From the NCBI RefSeq assembly GCF_003633755.1, contig NZ_RBIL01000001.1, forward strand, positions 729,426 through 793,425: a stretch of 64,000 nucleotides of DNA. Direction: 5' to 3'. The DNA is from Solirubrobacter pauli (GTDB lineage Bacteria > Actinomycetota > Thermoleophilia > Solirubrobacterales > Solirubrobacteraceae). Under the pieces are notes generated by a model. The model saw only the letters and a program-made list of their open reading frames with translations, had not been told where the DNA came from and searched no databases. The position numbers and the translations under genes are program-made. Below are positions 54,202 through 63,002 of this stretch, piece by piece (the first letter of the stretch is position 1; the number at the start of each line of letters is the position of its first letter).

Positions 54202-54927
54202 TCACAGCAGCAGCCGCCCCACCGCCCCGACCACGTCCGCTTCCACCACCGGCACGCCGTGCAGAGCGGCGTCGAGCAGCGTGCCCGCCAGCGCCGGCGA
54301 CAGGTACGGCAACGACTCGACCGCCGCCAGCCGGTCCAACAGCGGGTCCAGTCGGAGCTCGCCGAACAGCCGCTCGTGCAGCCGCTCGTCGATCTCGGCC
54401 TCCAGCGCCGCGACCCGGCGGTCGGACGCGAGCTTGAGCTGCTTGAAGCGGTAGACGACCATGATCGCGCTCACGCCGTGCTCGGCCGCCACCGTCACGA
54501 CGTCCTCGAGCGTCGGCTCGCGCCGCCCGCGGGCTTCCAGTCTGGCGCGCGGGACCAGGAACTCGGCGGCGAACGCGTTGGCCTGGATCTCCAACGGGTT
54601 GGTCGTCCGGCCGCTCACGGTCGCGAACGAGTCCGGCTCCAAGCCTCCGTCGTGCCGGCACCACGCGTGCCCGAGCTCGTGCGCGAGCGTGAAGCGCTGC
54701 CGCACAACGTGCTGGCTGCCGTTGACCCACACCACGACGTCCTCGTCGGACTCGCGGTAACAGGCCCCGGCCAGGTCGCCCGGCAACGCCGCAACCACAA
54801 CCGGCACGGCCGCACGCTCCTCCACGACGGTGAGCAGACAGTCGACGGGCGCGCCGGCGTCGAGGCCGAGCGCCTCCCGCGCCTCGCGCGCCCGCTTGGC
54901 ACCACGGTTGGAATCCAGTCCGGCCAC
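54202..54927 (-). CDS. ImmA/IrrE-family zinc metallopeptidase
   Basis: The 241-aa protein has the zinc-protease box LAHELGHAWCRH (about residue 81) and a following Glu-containing helix NAFAAEFLVPRARL, as in ImmA/IrrE peptidases that cleave repressors such as ImmR or DdrO and switch on mobile elements or DNA-damage genes. The C-terminal half is helical (VSAIMVVYRFKQLKLASDRR). It starts at the ATG at 54927. Its stop lies directly against the stop of the sigma partner gene; no terminator is visible between them. The sigma partner is a candidate substrate (inference), because ImmA-type peptidases are usually encoded beside the repressor they cut. Confidence 0.87.
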   Translation of the reverse strand: MAGLDSNRGAKRAREAREALGLDAGAPVDCLLTVVEERAAVPVVVAALPGDLAGACYRESDEDVVVWVNGSQHVVRQRFTLAHELGHAWCRHDGGLEPDSFATVSGRTTNPLEIQANAFAAEFLVPRARLEARGRREPTLEDVVTVAAEHGVSAIMVVYRFKQLKLASDRRVAALEAEIDERLHERLFGELRLDPLLDRLAAVESLPYLSPALAGTLLDAALHGVPVVEADVVGAVGRLLL

Positions 54928-54986
54928 GACGCAACCGTAGTGCCGCCCGCCCGCGCGTGTCGCGCGAGCGGGCCGTTACGGCGCGA

Positions 54987-55976
54987 TCAGCTCGGGCGGG
55001 GGCGCCGCCGCGACGGGCGCCGGACGCGCGCCGATGGCCGCGGTCCGTGCGCAAACGCGGTCAGCGCGATGCGCTCGCCGTCGTGCACGAGCGCCGTACC
55101 GGCGGCGTGCGGCGAGTCGACCCGGACCCGGGTGCCGAGGCCGACGATGCGGGGCGCGAGCCCCTCCGTGCGCACCGGGTCAACGTCGCGAAGCGCCTCC
55201 AGGAAGCCACGGGCATCGGCTAAGGTCGGCGGGTCGGTCTCCTTGATCTCGACCGCGTCCAGCGCGTACCCCTGCACCAGCGGCGCGTGCAGCGCCGCGA
55301 ACGCGGCCGGGTCGCTGACGTGGTCGACGACCACGAAGCGCCCGCCGATCGCCGCCAGCATGCCGACCTGCCCCGGCCGGACGGCGACCGCCGCCGCGAG
55401 CGCGGACAGCTGCTCGCGCCGGCGCTCGAACACGTCGTGCAGCGCCGCGGTCGGCGACGCCACGCCGTGACGCTGGGCCTTCTCCGCGACCATCGACCAC
55501 ACCGCCCCCTGCTCGGCGCTCGCCCGCACGGCCGCGTGCTGGCGCTGGCGCTTGAGCTCGCTCTTGGCGCGCCTGAGGTCCGGGTACGCCACCTGGGGCG
55601 CGGGCGCGAAGGCCTCCCCGGACCGGGAGGCATCCCAGCGCTGCGCCTCCACGCAGTGCACCGGCACCCGCACCTGAGCGCGCGGCGGCACGAGTACCGA
55701 GTCGTCGATCGTGCGGTTCTGCTGTGCGCCCAGCACCTCCTCGCCCTCGTAGAGCAGCACGGGCTGCTCGAGCGGGTTGGCGACCAGCAGCTCGTTGACG
55801 CTCGCGCCCTCAGGCAGCTCGCGTACCGAGACGCCGCGCGCGACGGCCTGCGCGAATGCGAAGAAGGGCAACGCCGGGCGCTGCGTGGCGATCAGCGGGA
55901 ACACCGCGAGCGGGCCGACGAGATCCGGCTCGCCGACGGACACCGCGTCCGCCAGAGTGTTCTCCAAGGTGCTCAT
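54987..55976 (-). CDS. ARPP-1 (DUF6569-type) domain protein
   Basis: The 329-aa protein matches the ARPP-1 family: VGPLAVFPLIATQRPALPFF near the start, the motif NPLEQPVLLYEGEEVLGAQQ (about residues 70-90) and NRTIDDSVLVPP. Members are found beside phosphatases, poly-ADP-ribose-related or other stress genes and have no known biochemistry. The last 25 residues are Arg/Pro-rich. I prefer the ATG at 55976, because AAGGAG lies five bases upstream; an ATG at 56003 would add nine residues without such a site. It is in the same direction as the ImmA/IrrE gene, 59 bases upstream. Confidence 0.78.
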   Translation of the reverse strand: MSTLENTLADAVSVGEPDLVGPLAVFPLIATQRPALPFFAFAQAVARGVSVRELPEGASVNELLVANPLEQPVLLYEGEEVLGAQQNRTIDDSVLVPPRAQVRVPVHCVEAQRWDASRSGEAFAPAPQVAYPDLRRAKSELKRQRQHAAVRASAEQGAVWSMVAEKAQRHGVASPTAALHDVFERRREQLSALAAAVAVRPGQVGMLAAIGGRFVVVDHVSDPAAFAALHAPLVQGYALDAVEIKETDPPTLADARGFLEALRDVDPVRTEGLAPRIVGLGTRVRVDSPHAAGTALVHDGERIALTAFAHGPRPSARVRRPSRRRPRPS

Positions 55977-55981
55977 GAGCT

Positions 55982-55987
55982 CTCCTT
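55982..55987 (-). promoter_or_regulatory. Ribosome binding site favouring the 55976 start
   Basis: AAGGAG on the minus strand, five bases before the ATG at 55976 of the ARPP-1 gene. Confidence 0.55.
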
Positions 55988-56122
55988 CCGTGGGCTTCGC
56001 CATACAGTCGTGCCTGTCCCCCGTGGTCTGACATCCCGACGTTCAAGCGATAAGGGTCGTCATTGGCCTGCGATTGCGGGTCTGGTGACGCGGATGCCGA
56101 CCGTGCGGCATATCCTGCGCGA

Positions 56123-57091
56123 GTGTCTGCTGCTCGACTTGATGTGATCGACACGGCGTTGGCGCTGATCGAGGCGCCCAAGGGAGCCACCGAGCCCCGA
56201 CTGACGGCGTGCATGACGGAGGTTCTGGCGGCAGATCCGCACGCCGCCGCCGAGTTCGCACGCGCCTTGCTGCGCGTTGCGCCGAACGACACCGCGCGTG
56301 ATCGCCTCGGCCCCGTACCGCCTCGCCTCACGACGCGCGGGGAGCACCGGTTCACAGCGGGCGGCCGGCTCAGCCGCAGAGACCGACGCGCCGATCTGTC
56401 GCTGACGGCGGACGACTCCTGGGGTCTGATCGTCGAAGCCAAGCTCGACGCGCCGTTTTCCAAGGGCCAGCTGGAAGACTCGCTCAGAGCGGGCCCGGCC
56501 GCGTTTGATCTTGCGTCCGAGGCATCGATGGCGGTGCTGGCGTTGACCAGCAACGTCCACGCCTTTGGGCGCTTCAAGGACCCCGATCGACGCTGGCTCG
56601 GGATCGTGCTCTGGCACGACGTGTTGGCCGATCTGTTCGCGCTCGAGTTCGACGACCCCGAGCTGACCGTCCGCTGGCAGCAGCTGCTGTCCGTCTACAC
56701 GCGCCGCGAGCGGTTCGGCAAGTTGGGGGCCGTTCGACCTGCCCCGCGTACGCAGCTTGAGTTCGCGGCCGAACGGGCGCGGCGCCACATCGAGACGCGT
56801 CTCGGCACCCCGGTCGAGCTGCGCGGCAACCGCAGCGGTCGGGTCGTGCAGGGCGGCGCCCGCACCGGATGGGTCCAGTACGGCTTCAGAGCCAAAGGAC
56901 AGAAGTGCGTACTAACCGTGGAATCGCTGCGCCCCAAGCAACGGCCGCGCGCCCTGGTCATCCGCGAGGACCCCGGCGACGTGAGGCTCGAATTCGCCCG
57001 CTTCCCGGCGGAGCTGCTGGCCTTCGAGGACGCGCTGCACGAAGCCCTCGACGTGTTTCTCGCCCATGACGGCCGAGCTCCCAGACAGTGA
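56123..57091 (+). CDS. PD-(D/E)XK-type protein, 322 aa
   Basis: A nuclease-like core is visible at about residues 85-120: RRADLSLTADD and then LIVEAKLDAPFSKGQLEDSL, which is a D...ExK pair followed by the helical QL motif typical of restriction-like folds. The rest is helical (LDVIDTALALIEAPKG at the start) with a mixed alpha/beta C-terminus (WVQYGFRAKGQKCVLTVESL). The start is uncertain: I use the GTG at 56123, while the frame opens at 56063. The gene is divergent from the ARPP-1 gene. It could be a small stand-alone nuclease or a component of a defence pair with its downstream neighbour. Confidence 0.72.
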   Translation: MSAARLDVIDTALALIEAPKGATEPRLTACMTEVLAADPHAAAEFARALLRVAPNDTARDRLGPVPPRLTTRGEHRFTAGGRLSRRDRRADLSLTADDSWGLIVEAKLDAPFSKGQLEDSLRAGPAAFDLASEASMAVLALTSNVHAFGRFKDPDRRWLGIVLWHDVLADLFALEFDDPELTVRWQQLLSVYTRRERFGKLGAVRPAPRTQLEFAAERARRHIETRLGTPVELRGNRSGRVVQGGARTGWVQYGFRAKGQKCVLTVESLRPKQRPRALVIREDPGDVRLEFARFPAELLAFEDALHEALDVFLAHDGRAPRQ

Positions 57092-57290
57092 GCTCTCAGC
57101 GGCTACGCGTCCCTCCGCTGCAACCACCGGGACACGGCCCCACTCGCGCGGCAGCGCCATGTGTGGCGTTGTGCGACGCCCACGGCCAGCGAGGCCCGCG
57201 GAGCGTTTGCCAGCTGAATGGCTTCCGCTCCGCTTGCGCCCGCCGGACTGGCTGCGGCTCATGCCTGGTGGTTGGAAGGACTGCGCGCAC

Positions 57291-57641
57291 ATGAACCTGA
57301 AGTGGCAACCGGAGCTCAACGACCTCTGCGGTCATCTGATCGCCGGTCACGGCATCTCCTTCAACGTCACGCTGCACCGGACGCTGCGAAGCAAGCCGGC
57401 GGTGGACCTGATCCTCACGCCGGTTCGCGACCTCGCCGGTGTCCACCCGCGCTCCGGGGACGAGCACAGCTGGCTTGTGTGGCAGAGCCACACGGGGCGG
57501 GGAGTGCTCACCGCCCTTCCGTGCCATCCGGGCCAGCTCGCGGACCAGCTCGGGCTAGCGGGTCAGACCAACGAGGCACGCCTGGTGCAGGCGGCGCTGT
57601 CCGCGCTGATGGACGGCGTTCACGCGCCCGGCCGTCTGTGA
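57291..57641 (+). CDS. Hypothetical protein, 116 aa
   Basis: I do not recognise this gene. The frame opens at 57066, overlapping the upstream gene, but coherent sequence begins at the ATG at 57291 (MNLKWQPELNDLCGHLIAGH). The product looks like a small globular protein (FNVTLHRTLRSKPAVDLILT, LVWQSHTGRGVLTALPC). There is no signal peptide or membrane helix. It is separated from the PD-(D/E)XK gene by 199 bases and is in the same direction. Confidence 0.45.
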   Translation: MNLKWQPELNDLCGHLIAGHGISFNVTLHRTLRSKPAVDLILTPVRDLAGVHPRSGDEHSWLVWQSHTGRGVLTALPCHPGQLADQLGLAGQTNEARLVQAALSALMDGVHAPGRL

Positions 57642-57854
57642 CCGGATGTCGGCCGTGACCGGCTCGCGACGTCGCCTCTCTCAAGGACACCGGTTGCCGG
57701 ATGCACCCTGCCAAGTCCGTTGACGGCCAGCGCCGGTTCGCACGCCGGCCGACGCGATCAGGTTCTCCATGCGCCTAGACTCGAAAGTTCAATCCGCAGC
57801 GCGCTGAGTGCCTGATCGCCGACTTCGACCGCGCTGCCTGCGAACATCGGCGAG

Positions 57855-58219
57855 ATGCCGTCCGATGACGCGCACGCGCGCATCCTGCGGTCCGTCGGTC
57901 TCAGCTACCACGACGGGCTCTGGCGAGACGACGCCGACGCCCTCGGTGCGGTGGTGACGCCGGCGGGGACGTTCGTCGGCTGGCTCGACGTCACTTGGTT
58001 GGGACCAAGCGAGCCGCGCCCCGTGCTGCGCGAGACCGAGCACGTTCTGCGTGGTCTGCCCGACGGATGCCTGTCCGAGGCGCTCGGGACGCCGCGGATC
58101 GTCGAGCGCACGCGCTTCGCGAGCGCCGGACCTGTGATGGCCGCTTCATTCCCGGGCACATGCATGACGAAGCGACGTGCCAAGGCTGCGCCGAACGGCA
58201 CCTCGGCGTCATGCACTGA
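57855..58219 (+). pseudogene. Small Cys/His protein with a probable frame break
   Basis: One frame from the ATG at 57855 reads well to about 58130 (SYHDGLWRDDADALG, WLDVTWLGPSE). A second frame then gives a Cys/His-rich tail from 58133, CDGRFIPGHMHDEATCQGC followed by AERHLGVMH and a stop at 58219, with the spacing of a small zinc site. Reading straight on in the first frame gives low-quality sequence to 58304. A one-base loss near 58130 would join the two. I do not recognise the family. Confidence 0.4.
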
Positions 58220-58255
58220 CGGGCGAGCGTCTCCTCCGCTCCACGGCAGCGTCGT

Positions 58256-58801
58256 CTACGCCTGCAGCGACTGGGCGACTGGCGCGACCCGCGTGCAGAC
58301 GTAAGCCACCAGCGGGACGAGCTCGGCCTCACGGGGAAACACCGCCCCGAGCCGCGTGCGTGTGCGGTCGGTGTCGTCGAGCAGCGTCTCCCGCGTGCCC
58401 ACACGCGTTGCGCCGTGCTGTTCGAGTTCGCGCAGCACCGCGATTCCGGCACCGGCGTCGAGTGCCTGCTCGTCCGGGACGAACAGGTTGGCCCGCCCGT
58501 TGGCCTTGAGCCGCGCCTGACGGAGTTCCAAGTAGAACGCCGAGCCGTGCGGAAGGACGGCCAGCCGCAACCGTGCAACGAGCGTGTCAAAGCGCTGCGG
58601 CGAATCGTGACGCTCGGTGGCGACCACATCCCGTTCGCCGTTGGCCCATGACGTGTCGCGCACCGTCAAACGTGACTCGCCCCCGTCGCTGACGTCGTAC
58701 AAGCGCCCACGCCCGGAGGAGGCCTGCCCGTCCGGCGTCTCGCCGTCGATGTCGACGAGCCGCTGCAACGGTGTGATGGAGAAGGCCCCGACCTCGATCA
58801 T
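58256..58801 (-). CDS. Hypothetical protein, 181 aa
   Basis: I do not recognise this gene. It reads as a folded alpha/beta protein (IEVGAFSITPLQRLVDID, RLRLAVLPHGSAFYLELRQA, AGIAVLRELEQHGATRVG). There is no signal peptide, zinc site or membrane segment. It is convergent with the preceding small gene and starts at the ATG at 58801. The ribosome binding site is not obvious. Confidence 0.55.
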   Translation of the reverse strand: MIEVGAFSITPLQRLVDIDGETPDGQASSGRGRLYDVSDGGESRLTVRDTSWANGERDVVATERHDSPQRFDTLVARLRLAVLPHGSAFYLELRQARLKANGRANLFVPDEQALDAGAGIAVLRELEQHGATRVGTRETLLDDTDRTRTRLGAVFPREAELVPLVAYVCTRVAPVAQSLQA

Positions 58802-59222
58802 CAGCGGAGTATGCCGCGACGAGCGGTCCCAATTCGCACCGGGCCGTGAGCCTCACTTCGTCGCCGTGCGAGCGCCCGGCCACGCCGCCTGCGGGTGGGC
58901 TCGACGACCTGGGCCCGGGGTCGTTTTGATAAACGCGCGGGCGACGGACCCGCCCCGTCTACGAGCGGATCTGCCACCACCACGACGACGCCGCCCGGGC
59001 GCACGCGAGTACGTGTCGAAGACAGGGTTGAATGGCTCATGCGCGGCCTTGACAAGGTTCACGCGTTCACCGCCGCCATGGCGCGGCACCACCGCCTGAA
59101 TGCTCCGGGCCCACGCCGAGCGCGACGCGTCCCGCCTTGGGATGACACTCGGTGCGGCGCACGGGTCGCCCTCCGTGCAGCGAAAGCTGCGGCGCTGGAT
59201 TACCGCCGGCGAAGGGCTGTGG
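58802..59222. other. 421-base gap, no gene recognised
   Basis: Several overlapping open frames exist on both strands, but none has protein-like composition. I see no RNA gene. Confidence 0.35.
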
Positions 59223-59444
59223 TCAGTGCTCGCTCATGCCGCCGCCGAGCTCCCACGCTTCGAGCGCGTCGGCCCGATCCCGGGAGTAGCGGCCGAGCCG
59301 AACGACCGGCAGTACCCCGCGCCGCGTCAGGCGGTACACGTGCAACTCGGGAACCTGCCGGCGCGCGGCCAGGTCAGCGGCCGTCAAGAGCCGACGCGAG
59401 CTTGCGGGCGGCTCCCCAGGCTCAGCGCGGTGAGGTTCCGACAT
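59223..59444 (-). CDS. Excisionase-like helix-turn-helix protein
   Basis: The 73-aa protein is mostly one winged helix-turn-helix of the MerR/AlpA/excisionase type: LLTAADLAARRQVPELHVYR, then RRGVLPVVRLGRYSRDRADA. These small proteins direct excision of integrated elements or regulate them. It lies about 54 kb from the recombinase gene; in an excised circle with ends near 3 and 59.5 kb the two would be neighbours. It could equally belong to a different element. Confidence 0.68.
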   Translation of the reverse strand: MSEPHRAEPGEPPASSRRLLTAADLAARRQVPELHVYRLTRRGVLPVVRLGRYSRDRADALEAWELGGGMSEH

Positions 59445-59701
59445 CTTCGGAAGCCTACGAAGCTACCGGCCATCCCTAGCTCGTTGCACTGGCAGGCCGC
59501 TACGGCTTAGCTAAGGAGGCGCTTCGCGAGCCGACCCGCCGCCCGCGATGGCGACTCGGACGGTCCCGCACTTCCAATCGGCGCCTCCCCGAACTGGTCG
59601 TCGTCGTAGTGCCGCACCGACGGCGGTTTATGCCGCTGAGCGCGTCGTTCCCTGGCCGGCCCCTTGCGTTACCGGCCGCGGTTCGCTTACCGTCCCCATT
59701 T
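59445..59701. other. Gap upstream of the KOW/SH3-like gene, no feature recognised
   Basis: 257 bases between the excisionase-like gene and the next coding region. No second copy of the att-like sequence and no tRNA is visible here. Confidence 0.3.
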
Positions 59702-60481
59702 GTGGAGACCCGTCTGCTTGAACGGGGGCGCCTCTACGCCTACCGCGAGAGGCGCGGGGCCGGACAGCCGCTACTGAAGGTCAAGCTCCTCGACGTCGTC
59801 GGCCGCAAAGGTCGCGTCAAGGTCCGCTTCGAGGACGGCCCGCACCCTGGCCTAGACGAATACGTGCATACGCGGCAGCTCATCGCACCGTGGGGCCAAC
59901 GCCACGCAGTGCTCCGCGACGAGCAACATCAGGCCCGACTCGACGAGCATGCTGCCGGCTCCGCCGACGCCGCCTTAGGCGCGGCAGCGAACGCGGTCCT
60001 GGAGTCAAGCGGCGAACCCGGGGCCGATGTCTCTCCCGGCGGGCTTGCGATGAGCGAAACCGAGCTGCAGCGGATCATGGACCGCGCCGGACTTGACGGC
60101 GAGCCGGCTCGATTGCATCCGCTGGCGTTCCGAGACCGGCGCGGGACGGTGCACCTCCCGCTGGAAGCCGCGGTCGCCCTGGCCCAGGCCTTCGCCGCCG
60201 CCGAGCCGCACACCGTCGTGGGCTATCTCGACGACACCGAGGAGGAGATGCGCCTGCGGGGCAACACACCCGGCGAACGCTGGTGGCACGACTATCTTCG
60301 CGAGAAGGCGCCCGGCTACGCCCTCGCGCGTCGATGGGCCGGCCTGGAGCAGGAAGCAGAGCTGCTTCGGCGGGAAATCGGGCGCTTGCGAGGCCTGGTT
60401 GCGTCGGCCGCCTCGGAACTCAAGCGGTCTGGCCACGAGGGCAGCGCCCGTCGGCTGCTGCGGGCGCTCGAGGGACGATAG
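59702..60481 (+). CDS. Hypothetical protein with SH3/KOW-like N-terminus, 259 aa
   Basis: I do not recognise this family. I start it at the GTG at 59702, because the preceding in-frame residues are low-complexity. The first 70 residues look like a small beta-barrel (LYAYRERRGAGQPLLKVKLL, GRVKVRFEDGPHPGL). The middle contains Ala-rich helices, and the C-terminus is a coiled coil (GLEQEAELLRREIGRLRGLV). There is no enzyme motif. It is convergent with the CHAP gene. Confidence 0.55.
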   Translation: METRLLERGRLYAYRERRGAGQPLLKVKLLDVVGRKGRVKVRFEDGPHPGLDEYVHTRQLIAPWGQRHAVLRDEQHQARLDEHAAGSADAALGAAANAVLESSGEPGADVSPGGLAMSETELQRIMDRAGLDGEPARLHPLAFRDRRGTVHLPLEAAVALAQAFAAAEPHTVVGYLDDTEEEMRLRGNTPGERWWHDYLREKAPGYALARRWAGLEQEAELLRREIGRLRGLVASAASELKRSGHEGSARRLLRALEGR

Positions 60482-60848
60482 CCGTCGGCCGTTCGCGCAC
60501 GACGCCACCGCGCTCATGAAGATGCGTGCCCAAGAATCGATGCGCGCACGGCTGGGCGACGCGTTAGATCCCGTCAAACCGCCGGAGCCGTATCCCGAGT
60601 GGCGATCGACCTCTTGGCGAGCCCGCTCCTCGGCGATTTTCCGGCTCCAATGGTGGGTCACAGAGCTGCATACCTCGCCGACCTGTTACGCAACCAGTCC
60701 CTCGGCCCGCTCCGTAGATGCTCGAGGTGCAGCCGGCTCCGAAGGACCGCACACGATCACGTAGCCCAGACACTGGCGTGCAGGATCGTCGTCGGCGCCA
60801 GGGCGTCGACGACGATCCATTGCGTGAGGCACCCTCGGGCGCCGACCG
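60482..60848. other. 367-base gap between convergent genes, no feature recognised
   Basis: Open frames on both strands lack protein-like composition. I could not see a clear terminator hairpin. Confidence 0.35.
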
Positions 60849-62474
60849 TCAGCAGTTGGGCACGGCGAAGTCCGTGAAGTGCGTGTACGGCTTCTGCCCC
60901 GGGACGTCGCCATTCCAGAAGGTGTTGGCGACCGCGTAGTAGGCGTTGTTCCAGGGGGCCGTGGCGATGCGGTACCAGTAGCCGTCCGGGTTCGCACTGG
61001 CGATCTGTGGCGCATGCACTTTGCAGCTGACGTCGACCCACTGGTAGGCAGCGATCTTCGGTCCCAGGCCGGATGCGTTGACGGGATTCTGGAACGTGTT
61101 GGCGCCCAGCGAGCCCTGCTGCTCGGGGAAGGTCCGGGGCGGCGTCGGAGTCCCCGGGGCCGGCGGTTGTGGCGCGGGAGCCGGCGTCGGAGTGGCCGGG
61201 ACACCGGGGTCCGCGTCCGGGGGAGGCAACGGGTCCCCTCCACCAGCTCCGCCACCGCACGCAGCGTGCTCACCGATATTGTCGATCAGCCAGGTGCTCA
61301 GGTACTCCGACGGAAGGACGTCAGGGCCGGGCGCACCGCGCGACTTGAGGCAGTTGTAAACCCCAGACCTGGGAATCCAGTTGCGCCTCGGCCGTCCCTG
61401 GCGGTTGACTACCAGCCACGAGGTCTTGTGCGTCTTGGTGTCGCCGGCCCAATGGATGATGTGGCCGATGAACTCGCCGCCGGTCGCAGGGCCGCCGTAA
61501 ATGAACGTGATCCCCTGCGAGGCGATCTGCCACTGCTCGATCGGTCGGTTCGGCGACTGCCGACCGTCGTTGCCGTGGTTGTACTCACTGATCACAAACG
61601 ATCCGTTGTCGTTGACGGCTTCGACGTACGCGACGTGTCCCCACTTGTTGCTCGGCGTCGGCCCGAAGACGGCGATCGCGCCGATGACCGGCTGGCTGCC
61701 CGTGGGATAGCCGCCGCCGCGCGCGGCGAAGTCGGCCCAGTTCTTGGCATCCCATCCGCCCCGCGGGACGCCGTTCTTGCCGGCGGAGTTGTTGTAGATG
61801 TCCGGACGTTTCTCAAACGCCCACCACGTGCACCAGCACCAGCCGCTCTTGCCGTCGCGCGCGCATGGCGCGCGCCCTGCGGGCGGGTCGCCGGCGAACG
61901 GGTTGCTGCCCGCCCCACGCCCGGCGTGGCCGGCACCACTGCCACTTCGGGCACTGCCCCCTCGCCAGAGCATGGACACCTGCACGGCCTTGCCGTCCCG
62001 TAGGTGGATGGCGGTCAGGTTGCCTTTCTGATCGAGCAGCCACGTATCTCCGCCGCCCTGACGCAGCCGCGGGTACGCCCGGCGCCACGTCTTCAGCGAC
62101 GACCCGACCGTCGCCCGGCGCTTGGCGTGCAGGGCGGAGCCGAGGATCTCAAACCCGATGATGCGCTTGGCGTCCGTTCGCACGATCAACCCACGGCCGT
62201 AGCTGAGCTCGGTGTACTCACCGGACCGCTGGATGTCGCCGGGCACGCCCCACGCTCTGATGGCGGCGTTCTTGCTCGCTCCGAGGCGGACCTTCCCCAC
62301 GCGACCCGCGGCGTCGAAGACGCGAGGGCGGCCGATCGCCGCCGCGTCGGCGCCCGGGCCGGGCGTTGCCGACCTCGCGTCCACCGCCGTGGCCTGCACC
62401 GAGGGCGCAGTCGCGGCGGGCACCGCAAGCGCCGCAATCGCCCCCGCTAGCCCCGTCAACAATCTGCCGACCAT
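60849..62474 (-). CDS. Secreted CHAP-domain amidase-like protein, 541 aa
   Basis: The protein begins with a signal peptide (GRLLTGLAGAIAALAVPAAT, about residues 3-22). An N-terminal domain follows (about 55-165, VGKVRLGASKNAAIRAWGVP and GRGLIVRTDAKRIIGFEILG), similar to domains in secreted actinobacterial proteins. The CHAP (Cys-His peptidase/amidase) domain has Cys in CWCTWWAFEKR (about 205), His in WGHVAYVEAVNDNGSFVISE (about 285) and EYNHGND. A Pro-rich wall-spanning linker (about 430-465) leads to a C-terminal domain of unknown function (WVDVSCKVHAP, GYWYRIATAPWNNAYYAVAN). CHAP enzymes cut peptidoglycan peptides. The start is the ATG at 62474 with AGGGGG upstream. Confidence 0.85.
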   Translation of the reverse strand: MVGRLLTGLAGAIAALAVPAATAPSVQATAVDARSATPGPGADAAAIGRPRVFDAAGRVGKVRLGASKNAAIRAWGVPGDIQRSGEYTELSYGRGLIVRTDAKRIIGFEILGSALHAKRRATVGSSLKTWRRAYPRLRQGGGDTWLLDQKGNLTAIHLRDGKAVQVSMLWRGGSARSGSGAGHAGRGAGSNPFAGDPPAGRAPCARDGKSGWCWCTWWAFEKRPDIYNNSAGKNGVPRGGWDAKNWADFAARGGGYPTGSQPVIGAIAVFGPTPSNKWGHVAYVEAVNDNGSFVISEYNHGNDGRQSPNRPIEQWQIASQGITFIYGGPATGGEFIGHIIHWAGDTKTHKTSWLVVNRQGRPRRNWIPRSGVYNCLKSRGAPGPDVLPSEYLSTWLIDNIGEHAACGGGAGGGDPLPPPDADPGVPATPTPAPAPQPPAPGTPTPPRTFPEQQGSLGANTFQNPVNASGLGPKIAAYQWVDVSCKVHAPQIASANPDGYWYRIATAPWNNAYYAVANTFWNGDVPGQKPYTHFTDFAVPNC

Positions 62475-62669
62475 CACGACCCCCTGGGAAGACAACGAGA
62501 TGAAGCTGCTTCAGAAGCAACCGCGGTTGCGCAGGCAGGCGGACGCCCGTCTCCGTGACCGGAACCGCACGGGACACTGCATCCGCGTCGAAGGCCCACG
62601 CCGGGCATCGATCTGCGGCGACGCGGGCGCCGCGGTCGACGTTCGACCGGCGCGCTGTCTGCCGGAGCG

Positions 62670-63002
62670 TCAGCGCACATGTTGCTTCCACTTGACGACG
62701 CGGTCGATGTCGAAGCACAGGAGGCGGTCGTTGCCCTGTCCGGAGCACTCGAACCCTTGCACGATGCGGACCGACGACCCGCCGCCGGCGACTTTGTAGA
62801 ACCCGCGGACCACCCGGCGCGCCTTCGCGCACGAGACGTCGCGCGTTCGCAGCGCCGATACGTCGACGGTGTAGTTCGGGCGCTTGACGGTGAACCCCGC
62901 GCATTTGGTGACGGGGCCCGCTCCCGCAGGGGCGGTCATCGCCGAACCAAGCGCGACCGCCACCGCAGCCAGCACGCCCAACCGGATTATGTACGTGAAC
63001 AT
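62670..63002 (-). CDS. Small secreted cysteine-containing protein, 110 aa
   Basis: The protein has a signal peptide (residues about 1-28; IRLGVLAAVAVALGSAMTAP) followed by a compact region with four Cys (CAGFTV, DVSCAKARRVVRGFY, FECSGQ, LLCFDIDRVVKW) that could form two disulphides. The family is common in secreted actinobacterial proteins, and its function is not known to me. It lies upstream of the CHAP gene in the same direction, separated by 195 bases. Confidence 0.7.
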   Translation of the reverse strand: MFTYIIRLGVLAAVAVALGSAMTAPAGAGPVTKCAGFTVKRPNYTVDVSALRTRDVSCAKARRVVRGFYKVAGGGSSVRIVQGFECSGQGNDRLLCFDIDRVVKWKQHVR

